Shown here one piece after another: positions 17,645 through 26,548 of a stretch of DNA of 64,000 bases. This stretch comes from Sedimentisphaerales bacterium (lineage in GTDB: Bacteria; Planctomycetota; Phycisphaerae; Sedimentisphaerales; Anaerobacaceae). The stretch lies in NCBI GenBank assembly GCA_016932095.1, contig JAFGDN010000019.1, forward strand, positions 51,954 through 115,953, read 5' to 3'. The notes beneath the pieces are model-generated. The model did no database searches. It was not told the origin of the DNA and saw only the letters and a program-made list of their open reading frames with translations. Positions within the stretch are counted from its first letter, which is position 1; each line of letters starts with the position of its first letter. Both the position numbers and the translations under genes were made by a program.

Positions 17645-18716
17645 GGGTAAACTGGGTCTGCAAAAGGAAATTTCCAGGATTTTCACCGGAATCATGGTGC
17701 CGAAAAAGAACGCGCCCGATGCCGACGAGAGTCCCGCTGTTTCCTCGCCTCCGGTAGCTGCGCCATCACCTCCTGTCTCGACCCCGACCCCGACGCCAAT
17801 TCAGACGCCGAAACCGGTCGCCGCGACGCCTGTACCCCCTGTGACTAAGCCGGTTGCGCCGAAACCCGTTGTGCCTCAGCCGGTTTCCCCGCCGCCTCGG
17901 CCTTTTGTTATTCCTGAGCCCCCGCAAAACACGGCCCAGACCACTCAGCCCAGGGGATATGAAAAACACGCCAGAATTCCGTCGCTGTATAATCCCCCCG
18001 TGCAGAAACCTCCTGCCCCGCCCGCGAACCAGACCATTCTTGAGCCGCCGCCGCCGCCGCCCGCGAACAAGACCGTTCTTGAGCCGCCGACCGCGAACCA
18101 GACCGTTTATGAGCGCCCGACGGCGAGCCATAACCAGAACATCTATGAACCTCCGCCCCTGCCCGGGCCGATTGCGCACGAAGTCAAAATTGATGTCATA
18201 CCGAAACAAAAAGCTTCCTCGCCTCTCCTGAAAATCTGGGCGCGAATCAGCGCCAAATTCGCCGCCTCGAACGCCGCCGCCTCTCAAAACGCCGGCAGGA
18301 AAAAAATGATGATGCTCCTGATGCCCGTGTTGGGCCTCGTTTTTATTTTCGTCGTCTTCAAACTTTTGATTAAACCGAAACCTGTAAGACCGCCGCTGCC
18401 CTCAGCCGCTGCTGCTTCAGGTGCGCAACTCGCCTTTGACGGGAAAATCCATTGGGTTTTGCCCATGGTCTATCCCGATAACCTGCGCGACCCCACCGTT
18501 GTAGGAGCTGTTAAATCGCCTGAAGGCACGGATGACTCGGGCCGCCTGCCCGTGAAGGGTATTGTTTTCAGCGAAGATAATCCCTGTGCTGTTATTGGCA
18601 ACCGTATCGTCTCCATTGGCGAGGTCGTCCAGGGCGCTACGGTTGTAAAAATTAACAAAGATAGTGTCGAATTTGAAATGGGGGATAAAAAATGGACCCA
18701 GGAAGTTGAACGTTAA
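17637..18716 (+). CDS. Proline-rich single-span membrane protein with PilP/GspC-like C-terminal domain
   Basis: A 359-residue protein. A short conserved-looking start (MRKGKLGLQKEISRIFTGI) is followed by a proline-rich linker (about residues 35-195, with PPANKTVLEPP-type repeats), one transmembrane helix (about 223-243, MMMLLMPVLGLVFIFVVFKL) and a C-terminal domain of ~80 residues. That domain (PVKGIVFSEDNPCAVIGNRI, then VSIGEVVQGATVVKI) resembles the periplasmic beta domain of PilP and GspC, which bind the secretin. The ATG at 17637 has GTGGAGG six bases upstream and overlaps the ParA-like stop. The proline-rich part would lie on the cytoplasmic side, which is unusual for PilP and may contact the ParA-like protein. 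Confidence 0.72.
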   Translation: MRKGKLGLQKEISRIFTGIMVPKKNAPDADESPAVSSPPVAAPSPPVSTPTPTPIQTPKPVAATPVPPVTKPVAPKPVVPQPVSPPPRPFVIPEPPQNTAQTTQPRGYEKHARIPSLYNPPVQKPPAPPANQTILEPPPPPPANKTVLEPPTANQTVYERPTASHNQNIYEPPPLPGPIAHEVKIDVIPKQKASSPLLKIWARISAKFAASNAAASQNAGRKKMMMLLMPVLGLVFIFVVFKLLIKPKPVRPPLPSAAAASGAQLAFDGKIHWVLPMVYPDNLRDPTVVGAVKSPEGTDDSGRLPVKGIVFSEDNPCAVIGNRIVSIGEVVQGATVVKINKDSVEFEMGDKKWTQEVER

Positions 18717-18772
18717 ATTGTAAACTGAACTTTAGAAAAATTGAAAAACACTAAGTTTAGAAAGGAAAAAGT

Positions 18773-20269
18773 ATGAAAAGGTCAAAAACAATTTGTTTAC
18801 TGTCACTGGTTGCTTTTCTGTTGCTGCCTTGCGTCCAGGTGTTCTCCGCCTCGGCCGTAGCCGAGGAAATCGACGTGAACACCATTGACAATAAGGCCGC
18901 CGTCCTCACAACTCTTGAGCAGCGTCTGCAAAAGAAGATTAGTGTGGACTTCAGAGACACCCCCATCGACGATGTTATCAGGATTATGGCTGAGCAGGCC
19001 GACGTCGATGTCGTCAAAAGCCCGAAGGTTACGGGCACCGTTACCGCCAAGCTCAGCAACGTTCCACTCGAAGAAGCCCTCAAAAACATCCTCGCCGCTC
19101 AGGGCTATGACTACGTGATGACCAAAAATATGATACGAGTTGCCCCGGCTGCCGAAATTCTGCAGGAGGCCGAAAAGCTGGTCAGCAAGATTTACCGTAT
19201 CACCTATGCCGATATTAAAGGTGTTGAAAGGGCCCTGTCAAAGTTCGTCTCGCAACGTGGCTTCGTCTCTGTCAACGCCGGTACCAGCAACATCATCGTT
19301 ACAGACACCGAAAGCAAAATCAAGGCCATCGACACATTTATAGAAGAGATTGACCGGATTACGCCGCAGATACTCGTCGAGGCCAGAATCTATGATATCA
19401 CCTGCAAGGACCGTCTCGACCTCGGAGTGGAGTGGAACGCAGGCAGCAGGACGACCTATACCAACGCCGACGGCACAAGCGCGACAGCCCCGCCGGGATA
19501 CTTCGGCGCCAATCCTACAGGCGATGTCGACGGTTTCTCCACGGGCATATTCGCCGGCAACACGGGCAAGACAGCAGGCATCACCGGCCTGTTAAAATTC
19601 GGCTGGCTCAAGGATAGCCTCGATATTGACGCTATCATCAGGGCGCAGCAGAACCTCATTAGCGCCAAACTGCTTGCCAACCCGCGAATCTTGGTCCTCG
19701 ATAACGAGGAAGCGCTGATAAAGATTGTGTCTGAAGTGCCTTATCAGGAGCTTACCGAGACCAGCGGCGGCGGTTCCATCGGCTCGACGAACTTCAAGGA
19801 CGTCGGCGTCAGCTTAAGAGTCATACCTCACCTGACGAGGGACGAGATGGTCCGGCTGAAACTGCGGCCTGAGTTCAGCGTGCAGACATCAACCGTAACG
19901 TTCCAGACGGGCAGCTTACAGTATCCGCAGCCAGTGGTCGATAAACGCGAGGCCGAGACGACGTTGCTGGTTCCAAACGGACAGACAATCGTCCTCGGCG
20001 GCCTGCGCAAAAAGGACGTTACCAAGCAAATCAACAAGGTTCCGCTGCTCGGCGATATACCAATCCTCGGCTACCTGTTCAGGTTCGAAGGCGAAGACAC
20101 GGTCAACAGCGAGCTGGTCGTCTTCGTAACGCCTTACATTATGAGGGAAGCAGGGCTTAGTGAGAGCGAGGCGGAGATTTTCAAGGAAACGGAATTCCCG
20201 GGTCCGAAGCCCGACTGGACAAGGGCCGAGAAGAAGGCCGGAAAATGCATGGACGATTTCGGTCAATAA
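18773..20269 (+). CDS. Outer-membrane secretin of the pilus/secretion system (PilQ/GspD family)
   Basis: A 498-residue secretin. A signal peptide (about residues 1-25, LLSLVAFLLLPCVQVFSASA) is followed by an STN-type N0 domain (about 48-115, VDFRDTPIDDVIRIMAE), an N1-type domain (about 125-190) and the beta-barrel secretin domain (about 190-470). That domain contains LLANPRILVLDNEEA and the closing VPLLGDIPILGYLFR and ELVVFVTPYIM. The protein forms the gated outer-membrane channel for pilus fibre or substrate. It is at the short end for PilQ (no AMIN domains), as often seen outside Proteobacteria. AAAGGA precedes the ATG. Last gene of the operon, followed by a strong terminator hairpin. Confidence 0.93.
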   Translation: MKRSKTICLLSLVAFLLLPCVQVFSASAVAEEIDVNTIDNKAAVLTTLEQRLQKKISVDFRDTPIDDVIRIMAEQADVDVVKSPKVTGTVTAKLSNVPLEEALKNILAAQGYDYVMTKNMIRVAPAAEILQEAEKLVSKIYRITYADIKGVERALSKFVSQRGFVSVNAGTSNIIVTDTESKIKAIDTFIEEIDRITPQILVEARIYDITCKDRLDLGVEWNAGSRTTYTNADGTSATAPPGYFGANPTGDVDGFSTGIFAGNTGKTAGITGLLKFGWLKDSLDIDAIIRAQQNLISAKLLANPRILVLDNEEALIKIVSEVPYQELTETSGGGSIGSTNFKDVGVSLRVIPHLTRDEMVRLKLRPEFSVQTSTVTFQTGSLQYPQPVVDKREAETTLLVPNGQTIVLGGLRKKDVTKQINKVPLLGDIPILGYLFRFEGEDTVNSELVVFVTPYIMREAGLSESEAEIFKETEFPGPKPDWTRAEKKAGKCMDDFGQ

Positions 20270-20313
20270 CAGACGTCGATTTACACGGTTTATAACGGAT
20301 TGCTATAAGCGGG

Positions 20314-20353
20314 ATAGTCCCGCGGCGCCGAGAGGCCCGCGGGACTATTTCTT
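20314..20353 (+). terminator. Terminator hairpin after the secretin gene
   Basis: A perfect 12-bp stem (20314-20325 with 20337-20348, ATAGTCCCGCGG/CCGCGGGACTAT), an 11-base loop, then TTCTTT. It lies 45 bases after the secretin stop and marks the end of the pilus operon. Immediately downstream (20359-20388) is a copy of the ACCGCAAAGCACGCGGA-type interspersed repeat. Confidence 0.7.
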
Positions 20354-20445
20354 TAAGCTCACCGCAAAGCACGCGGATACCGCAGAGATTTTTAGCTTTT
20401 TGATTTCCGATTGCCGATTTTGGATTTCACTTTCCCGGTGGGGAA

Positions 20446-21168
20446 TCAGGACCTTGAGCCGAAGTAGAAGCTGACTACGCAGGATAAGGCCAGTGCGGTT
20501 CGGACGTTGTCCTCGTAGATGCCGGCCAGGAGCAAAATGGCAAGCCAGGCGACGCAGGAAAGGACAATCACGCCATTAAGATGGTTTAAGAGATTGAGCG
20601 TCCTGAAGCCGAACAGGGATGACGCCAGACGGGCGTAAAGATGCCCGATTATCAGGCCCGCGAGGACGACGTAAAACTCAAGAAAATCCTGTTCAAGGAG
20701 CATGCCCCGTGCATACAGGGCAAAGGCGGCGACGGCAAAGCCGATGATAATGAAAAACCTGATGAAGCCGGCGGGCAGCAGGAGCGGCTCATGTTCTTCG
20801 GCGGCGGCGTCGTAGATTTTGCTATGCGCTTCGGCCAGCTTTTTGCGAAAGCCGAAGTAGTAGCCGATGATTGTGAGAATCAGGCCGAGCAGATACGCAG
20901 GCGCCGAGGAATCCCGAAAAATGAGCACCCAGCAGCAGACCGACAGGGCGATTGCGGATATGGCCCTGATACTTCCCCGCGGCAGATATAGCGGCTCCTG
21001 CGATTGTTTATGGCCGACCTGAAAAAGGGCGATTTTGCCGGCGCCCTCGTCGAGGACAACAGAAAATTCACTGCGACAATAGGAGCATTTGATTTCGCTG
21101 CCTGCCTTAAGCTCTTCCCGAATCTCCCAGTTACAAACCGGGCACCTGTGTGTTTTCATTTCGAACAT
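20446..21168 (-). CDS. Membrane protein with N-terminal zinc ribbon, unknown function
   Basis: A 240-residue protein I do not recognise. It starts with a two-knuckle zinc ribbon (CPVCNWEI about residues 9-16 and IKCSYCRSEF about 27-36), then about 35 residues of linker. At least five hydrophobic helices follow, the first at about 70-86 (AISAIALSVCCWVLIF) and the last near the C-terminus. The charged TM-TM loops contain a repeated pattern EEPL.LPxGxIR (SQEPLYLPRGSIRAI and EHEPLLLPAGFIRFF), which suggests an internal duplication of a half of the membrane domain. It is convergent with the pilus operon. No catalytic motif is visible. Confidence 0.7.
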   Translation of the reverse strand: MFEMKTHRCPVCNWEIREELKAGSEIKCSYCRSEFSVVLDEGAGKIALFQVGHKQSQEPLYLPRGSIRAISAIALSVCCWVLIFRDSSAPAYLLGLILTIIGYYFGFRKKLAEAHSKIYDAAAEEHEPLLLPAGFIRFFIIIGFAVAAFALYARGMLLEQDFLEFYVVLAGLIIGHLYARLASSLFGFRTLNLLNHLNGVIVLSCVAWLAILLLAGIYEDNVRTALALSCVVSFYFGSRS

Positions 21169-21325
21169 CGTTTTTCATCCTTGAATTATATGAAAATATA
21201 TATATCAAACCGTTACAGTTGAAAAGATTTATTTTGATAATTTTACCCTGCCATTTATGATATGGTCTTTCTTTGACAAACAGGCCGGCTATTGGATATA
21301 AAGCGGACGGGTAAAGGAATTGAAG

Positions 21326-21535
21326 ATGAAGGTTTTGATAATATTACTTTTGTGGGCAATCTTGCTTGTATTGTGCTGGCCGATAGCGCTCTTGATTCTA
21401 TTGCTTTGGCCGCTCATACTGCTGTTATCAATACCATTTCGCGTGGTCGGCGTTGCCGCCGAGGCCCTTCTGGCCTTTATCAAGGCAATCCTCTTTTTAC
21501 CCGCCAAAATCCTCGGCTATCACGAAAAAGGGTAG
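21326..21535 (+). CDS. Small highly hydrophobic membrane protein
   Basis: A 69-residue protein that is almost entirely membrane helix: LIILLLWAILLVLCWPIALL runs directly into a second helix, then an amphipathic stretch (AEALLAFIKAILFLPAKIL) and a charged tail HEKG. AAAGGA at 21313-21318 is well placed for the ATG at 21326; a TTG six bases earlier is less likely. Proteins of this look (short, Leu/Trp/Pro-rich double helix) are common unassigned genes in this kind of genome. Function unknown. Confidence 0.6.
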   Translation: MKVLIILLLWAILLVLCWPIALLILLLWPLILLLSIPFRVVGVAAEALLAFIKAILFLPAKILGYHEKG

Positions 21536-21687
21536 CGAAGGAATTCTTTAACCACGGATTCCGCAGATTCTCACGGATTCATTTTATTGTTGTGCCTTGC
21601 CTGCCCTCGATTGTTGCTTCTTCGTTTCTGCTATCGGGGGCCTGCCCTCAGGGTTAGCTTACAATGATTGACAAACGGAGGGCACTC

Positions 21688-21707
21688 AGGCACAGGTCAG
21701 TTACAAT
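21688..21707. repeat. Left copy of a 20-bp perfect inverted repeat bracketing the AAA/subtilase pair
   Basis: AGGCACAGGTCAGTTACAAT at this position is exactly reverse-complementary to 25515-25534. The two copies lie 3.8 kb apart, just outside the ietS-like 3' end and the ietA-like promoter side. GCAC also matches just outside both copies. Confidence 0.8.
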
Positions 21708-21760
21708 AAGCCATATAAATACGGCAGGGATGGCATGCGATAAATTTGGCACTAATTAGG

Positions 21761-24265
21761 TTATATTTCAATAGGTATTCTCAACAGAGTAGCAACAGGT
21801 GTATATAAGTCGACGGTCTCTGCTGGGGTACGCAAAGAAACAATCAGAGAGTAACGGCTTCGTCTGTTCCATCGCTTAAGATGATGTCTTTCACGCCACC
21901 AGCCGATAACGGGATAAACTCCAATCAGATTACATGCAGCTACATCAGCCGCCGTACCACTTTTCCATGTATCAGAATGGACAGAACCAAATTTTCTATT
22001 CTGTTTTCCTATTAACCAACGGTCTCCCCTATTTTCGGGGGCGGTAACTCTATCGTATTCTTCGTCTCGGGCAGCATTATTAAGTCTAGCCAGAAAATCT
22101 TGCCTTGATTCGTTAGGAGAATTTACATCAAAACGCAGCGCATGCGATGCATATCGATATCGGTCTTTCCAACCAATTTCACCTGGCCCTGGTTCGATAA
22201 AATAGGATAAGGTAACTCTTAGTTCCACAGGTGTTGCGCCAAGGTCAAGTAAAACCTGTCTTGGCCAAGGCAACTCATGAATGTGCATATCTTTCGTGCG
22301 ATAACCACCACCTGATTCCTTTTTATCAAATGGCTGGATATATTCCTGAGCGATCAAGGTTAAACTGTTGCCTGCACAGGTCATTGCTCTGCTGATATCA
22401 GGTACTCCATATCCGCAAATCCTCAGCAGATTTGAAACGTCATTTCTATTTCTCATACCGTTCCCGAACTGCTGTATCATTGTATCTGTCCATTCAGAAG
22501 AATGTATCATGAGACCTCGGATTGTTTCGGGCCAAGCATTATGATAGGCAGATTGTATTTGGGCCGCCAACAATGCCGCTTGAGCTGTTGCGGGACTTGT
22601 GCCATCAATTATCTCAAACTGATACTGAGCAGGGTTATAGTGAGTAGTAAGCAATGATAAATCTTCATAATTGGAAGTTGGTTGCCCTGGTGGGCGACCC
22701 CTATTACCACCTTCAAAAACAATGTCTGGCTTGTATGGCCATTTGTTTTTATCCCAAATTAAAGATGTTGTACTATATGGAGATAATCCACCAGGAGGCG
22801 CAAGTATTTGATGGTCACGACAGGCTGGATCCGTAATTCTATCTTTAGTTGTATATGCTCCAATAGTTAGAGCGTTCCATGATTGACCCGGATTTTCAAC
22901 CGCCTTTGTTTGATTGGAATCAGGATAAGCATTGTAGTCCCGCTCATCCCTTATATTACCTGCCGAAACAATAAAAAGTCTTTGAGTATCGTCAAGATAG
23001 CCAGCGGTCATAGCGTCAATTGCTGATGACCAAGAAGATGGTCTGCCTTGTTTTCCTTCGTCAAGAGTCTCCGGCGCAGTAATAGCCATACATCCGATAT
23101 GTACTCGAGAAGCAGCTTGGATTTCGACTCTGCTAATAGATTGTTGAGTAATTGCGCCCCATTCTTTCGGGTCATTGTCACCTTGTGGCGGTAAAATCTT
23201 AACGGATTCAAGTTTGTGGTTTATTTGAACTGGCCCTCCATGTTCGAGCTCTTTTTGCAAATCGCCATAAACAGCCAATCCTGCCATATTAGTGCCATGT
23301 CCATTATGATCTTCTCTACCCCATTCTTCTTTGTATGTATGGCAATCTTCATCGTCAAGAATGGGAGACAATAGTTCATGTCCATTATTAACGCCGGTAT
23401 CCAATATTGTAATTGCAACATCAGCATCCCGATTAACATGCAGTCGATTTCTCAGATTTTGTACCCATTGAGCCTGTTCTTTGGGGGTAAGTTCTAACCA
23501 GAACCTTGCAGTTTCTTTCGCAAGTCTAAACTCAGCAATACTATCGCTTGACTTAATAAGGTTTGTCAAATCATCTCTGTTGGCTTTGGCAAGGACGACC
23601 GCTCTTTCTGGGAAAACAAGAAACTCATCTTGATATTGCAGGTTAAGTAGTCCACAGAGCGTTTTGAAACCACTTACAACTTCTTGAGCTTGTATTGTAT
23701 CAAAACCTGTTCTTAGCCATATCTCACACCATTGTTTTGCTGCACCGGGCAGTAAATCAAGTGGGTCCTGCCAAAAAGATTCAAGAACTGCAAGGCGAAT
23801 ATCTTCAATGCTATTTATCAATTTTTGATTTTTTGGATTTCCTTCTTCTGTCTCTTGTTCTGAATATTGTTGGATTTTCTTAAGAAAATAACCTTCTTTA
23901 CTAGCGGGCACATAAACGGTAGCAACGATTTCTTTGGAAACGCCTTGCCTTACTTCTTTTACATTCAGTAACCTTATGCCGGAACGTATGTTTTCTAGAC
24001 TTTTAGTTACCAGATCAAAGTCGGCTTGGCTTTTGAATTCCAGATATACTCCAGTTCGACAGGGAAGTGAGATTGCCATTCTCTGTTCTTTGGCCTGCTT
24101 GGCGCTATTCCATGCATTTTCAAATTGACGTTGTAGTTTCTGGATGTGTTGTTGACGGTCTCTGGCTGGTATTCGTGGACCGCCACCTCCGCCAACAGGG
24201 GAAGTAAAATCAGATTGTTGGGCCGAATCTCTAAGAAATATATGCCGTAATCTTCTCCGTGCCAT
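21761..24265 (-). CDS. ietS: Subtilisin-like serine protease of an IetAS-type pair
   Basis: An 834-residue S8 family protease without a signal peptide, so cytoplasmic. The catalytic triad is visible: Asp in TILDTGVNN (about residue 287), His in DHNGHGTNMAGL (about 321) and Ser in DGTSPATAQAAL (about 555); the oxyanion Asn is in FIVSAGN. Residues 1-270 are a family-specific N-terminal region, and the last ~200 residues form a beta-rich C-terminal domain. It follows the AAA ATPase gene by 6 bases. An AAA ATPase plus subtilase pair is the arrangement of IetA/IetS, first described as a toxin-antitoxin-like plasmid incompatibility pair and later listed among anti-phage systems; the protease is the toxic partner. 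Codon use is AT-richer than in the pilus operon, which suggests transfer. Confidence 0.85.
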   Translation of the reverse strand: MARRRLRHIFLRDSAQQSDFTSPVGGGGGPRIPARDRQQHIQKLQRQFENAWNSAKQAKEQRMAISLPCRTGVYLEFKSQADFDLVTKSLENIRSGIRLLNVKEVRQGVSKEIVATVYVPASKEGYFLKKIQQYSEQETEEGNPKNQKLINSIEDIRLAVLESFWQDPLDLLPGAAKQWCEIWLRTGFDTIQAQEVVSGFKTLCGLLNLQYQDEFLVFPERAVVLAKANRDDLTNLIKSSDSIAEFRLAKETARFWLELTPKEQAQWVQNLRNRLHVNRDADVAITILDTGVNNGHELLSPILDDEDCHTYKEEWGREDHNGHGTNMAGLAVYGDLQKELEHGGPVQINHKLESVKILPPQGDNDPKEWGAITQQSISRVEIQAASRVHIGCMAITAPETLDEGKQGRPSSWSSAIDAMTAGYLDDTQRLFIVSAGNIRDERDYNAYPDSNQTKAVENPGQSWNALTIGAYTTKDRITDPACRDHQILAPPGGLSPYSTTSLIWDKNKWPYKPDIVFEGGNRGRPPGQPTSNYEDLSLLTTHYNPAQYQFEIIDGTSPATAQAALLAAQIQSAYHNAWPETIRGLMIHSSEWTDTMIQQFGNGMRNRNDVSNLLRICGYGVPDISRAMTCAGNSLTLIAQEYIQPFDKKESGGGYRTKDMHIHELPWPRQVLLDLGATPVELRVTLSYFIEPGPGEIGWKDRYRYASHALRFDVNSPNESRQDFLARLNNAARDEEYDRVTAPENRGDRWLIGKQNRKFGSVHSDTWKSGTAADVAACNLIGVYPVIGWWRERHHLKRWNRRSRYSLIVSLRTPAETVDLYTPVATLLRIPIEI

Positions 24266-24271
24266 CTCTTA

Positions 24272-25231
24272 TCATTTCACTCTATTACCATAGGCATCAG
24301 TTCTATCTTTAAGCATTGCAAGAATAAGCTCTTCGGTAACTTTCTGCTTATCAGATAATATAGTTTCTTTAATAGCATCGTCGCATGCCTGAGCAATTTC
24401 ACCTTGACTTAATTTTATCGCTTTCTTAGCTATTTTTTCGGAAGAAAATTCTCCCTTGAAAGTACCGATTCTATTATCAATAAGCAAAGTTGCTTCTTTT
24501 AATGTGGGTAGTTTATAATGTAGAACATCATCAAATCTTCTAAACAAAGCTTGGTCGAGCAAAGTCAGATTATTTGTTGCTGCGACAATCAAGCTATCCG
24601 ATTTATCGTGTTCTATAAATTGCAGAAATGCGTTTAATACTCGCCTCATTTCTCCAACATCATTTTCAAGTCCGCGTTCTGCTCCGATGGCATCGAATTC
24701 GTCGAATAGATATACTCCTTTCTGCCTATCGATAAGATCGAATATCTGGCGCAATTTAGCACTAGTTTCTCCCATATACTTTGTAACAAGTTTGTCCATG
24801 AGGATGGTATAAAATGGTAAAGAAAGTTGTTTCGCGATTATTGAAGCAGTCATTGTCTTTCCTGTGCCAGGAGGACCCGCCAACAGTAATTTGCGACGAT
24901 GACCGATCCCATGCTTTTTGAGTTTATGTTGTTGTTGGTATTCCCTGAGTATCCGTTGGATTCTATTTTTTAGAGAATCTGATACGACAAGCTCATTAAA
25001 ACGATTGTGTGGTTCTGTTTCCAAAACCAGATCTTCGAGTTCACGATGAAACGTAATCCTTACGGGCTTATTCTTGGCATGGTCAATAATAATGCGTATT
25101 TCATTCGCAACATCACTATGCCCTTGTCTAGCTTCATGAGCTGCTATCTGAAGCGCTATAGTTGAAAAACGGTCCGGATCACTGTCGAAATGCGACTTTA
25201 TGAGTGTCTTGACCTGTTCGGCTGTCGCCAT
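24272..25231 (-). CDS. ietA: AAA+ ATPase of an IetAS-type pair
   Basis: A 319-residue AAA+ protein. The N-terminal ~100 residues are helical (EQVKTLIKSHFDSDPDRFST). The ATPase core has Walker A GPPGTGKT (about residue 120), Walker B VYLFDEFDAIG (about 177), sensor 1 LIVAATNN and the arginine-finger region ALFRRFDDVLHY. The closest well-known AAA families are FtsH/spastin-like. It lies directly upstream of the subtilase gene (6-base gap), the gene order of ietA-ietS, where the ATPase counteracts or controls the protease. The gene is AT-rich compared with its surroundings. Confidence 0.85.
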   Translation of the reverse strand: MATAEQVKTLIKSHFDSDPDRFSTIALQIAAHEARQGHSDVANEIRIIIDHAKNKPVRITFHRELEDLVLETEPHNRFNELVVSDSLKNRIQRILREYQQQHKLKKHGIGHRRKLLLAGPPGTGKTMTASIIAKQLSLPFYTILMDKLVTKYMGETSAKLRQIFDLIDRQKGVYLFDEFDAIGAERGLENDVGEMRRVLNAFLQFIEHDKSDSLIVAATNNLTLLDQALFRRFDDVLHYKLPTLKEATLLIDNRIGTFKGEFSSEKIAKKAIKLSQGEIAQACDDAIKETILSDKQKVTEELILAMLKDRTDAYGNRVK

Positions 25232-25876
25232 ACTATTGCTCCACGCTTTAATTACATTGAAGTTAACCTCTCAAATTACGTATCACTATTATATCGGGTC
25301 TGACGGCTATTTGTGATAAAAAAACGATTCTCTTGCATCGTAAGTACTCTGTGCCCCCGGTTTATGGAATTCCAAGGTATTTGCATTGCGACGGATAGAT
25401 CATCAGGTGCACCTGTGATTTTTGGGGATATCAGAACTATAAGCTTTTGCTGTATCAATTAGATTTGGCTATGTTTCAATTTTTTATTCTGCCTCCCGGT
25501 TATTTTCTCATTTAATTGTAACTGACCTGTGCCTTCGTGCTTTTCACAACAAGCGCGAAAGCGCGCGGTCTATGCCAATAGTATCGAACGAGTGTCTGCG
25601 GGCAACCCTTTCTTGTCCTCGACTCAAGCTACTTGGAACCGCAATCGGGGATCTAATTATAGTGAGCATAATACCCTAACCCTACCCCTTTTTCAACCCA
25701 AAATCTGTGAAAATCTGTGCAATCTGTGTAAATCTGCGTCTAAAATTATGTGCCTTTTGTGCCTTTCCTGCCCTCGAAAGTTGTTGTCGGGGGTTGCGGC
25801 TAAGGTAATCAGTGAAAATCTGTGTAATCTGTGTAAATCAGTGTCTAAAAATTTCTCTGTGTTCTCTGTGGTGAAA
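25232..25876. other. Repeat-rich intergenic region upstream of the AAA/subtilase pair
   Basis: No supported gene. It contains the right copy of the 20-bp inverted repeat (25515-25534). It also holds two blocks of AATCTGTG(T/C)AA-type short repeats (about 25704-25745 and 25810-25850), a TCCTGCCCTCGA phrase (about 25763-25780) that also occurs left of the pair near 21600, and a TTCTCTGTGTTCTCTGTGGTGAAA run (about 25853-25877). These repeats may be insertion targets or remnants. Confidence 0.5.
25515..25534. repeat. Right copy of the 20-bp inverted repeat
   Basis: ATTGTAACTGACCTGTGCCT, the exact reverse complement of 21688-21707. It lies about 280 bases upstream of the ietA-like start codon. 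Confidence 0.8.
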
Positions 25877-26548
25877 TTATGGGAAATTCAGCTTCGCAAA
25901 CTCCCCGTGGTATTTTCTCGCCGCCGCATCGTATGCCTTCGCCGCCTCGATTTCGGAATCGAAGAAGCCGAGGTAAATTTTTTTCCCTTCATAATCAATC
26001 GCGGCTGCCCATTTTTTTCTTTGTCTGTTCCAATAAACCCCCCGATATTTCGATGTGCAGCCGTCCTTGTTCAATCGCGTGTTGCACGCGTTTTGGCTAT
26101 GGGTCGCTGGCCGAAGATTCTCCTTCCTGTTGTCTAATGTATTGTTATTTATGTGGTCAGCGAGCAACCCGTCAGGAACATTGATAATATTATGGTGCAT
26201 ATAAATCATTTTTCTTGTGCTTTTTTCGTATGTCCTCGCCCTTCGAGCGGCATAGCAGCCCCATTTGCCTTTCACACAATGCCATTTATATTGATTCAAT
26301 CGGCAGAAGTCGTCGGCGTCAACGATGGCGAATTTGCCCTTCGTCAGGGCGATATACCTGATTTCATTATTCGGCGGGGCGGGCGGCTCCAGCCGAAGAG
26401 GTGCCGACTTGTGGTTTTTGCATACAAGCAGGGGGGTGGTTTCGATTAGCTCGCCGGGCCTGGCCGGGTTGTTGGTGCATAGGATAATGACCTCATTTTT
26501 GTGCAGAAAAGAAATTCCGAAAACACATGTTTCACATAACCTTTCCAT
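25877..26548 (-). CDS. HNH endonuclease with AP2 DNA-binding domain
   Basis: A 223-residue protein. An N-terminal cysteine region (LCETCVFG, then a CTNN and a VCKNH) is followed by an HNH-like core ([20 protein letters not shown], then [20 protein letters not shown]), in which the His/Asn/His metal residues can be placed. A C-terminal AP2-type domain follows ([19 protein letters not shown], then [19 protein letters not shown]). Such HNH-AP2 proteins are free-standing homing-endonuclease-like genes, abundant in phages and in some bacterial genomes. I chose the ATG at 26548, which has GGGAG seven bases upstream, rather than a start 69 bases further upstream. Minus strand, alone between two repeat-rich spacers. 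Activity on DNA is inferred. Confidence 0.78.
   Translation of the reverse strand: MERLCETCVFGISFLHKNEVIILCTNNPARPGELIETTPLLVCKNHKSAPLRLEPPAPPNNEIRYIALTKGKFAIVDADDFCRLNQYKWHCVKGKWGCYAARRARTYEKSTRKMIYMHHNIINVPDGLLADHINNNTLDNRKENLRPATHSQNACNTRLNKDGCTSKYRGVYWNRQRKKWAAAIDYEGKKIYLGFFDSEIEAAKAYDAAARKYHGEFAKLNFP

Noticed and set aside
21292..21657. 121-residue open frame over the small hydrophobic gene
   Set aside because: The overlapping 69-residue frame has a well-placed AAAGGA and a clear membrane-protein pattern; the longer frame runs into repeat DNA.
25529..26137. 202-residue plus-strand open frame
   Set aside because: It translates the AATCTGTGTAA repeat blocks and then the antisense strand of the HNH-AP2 gene.
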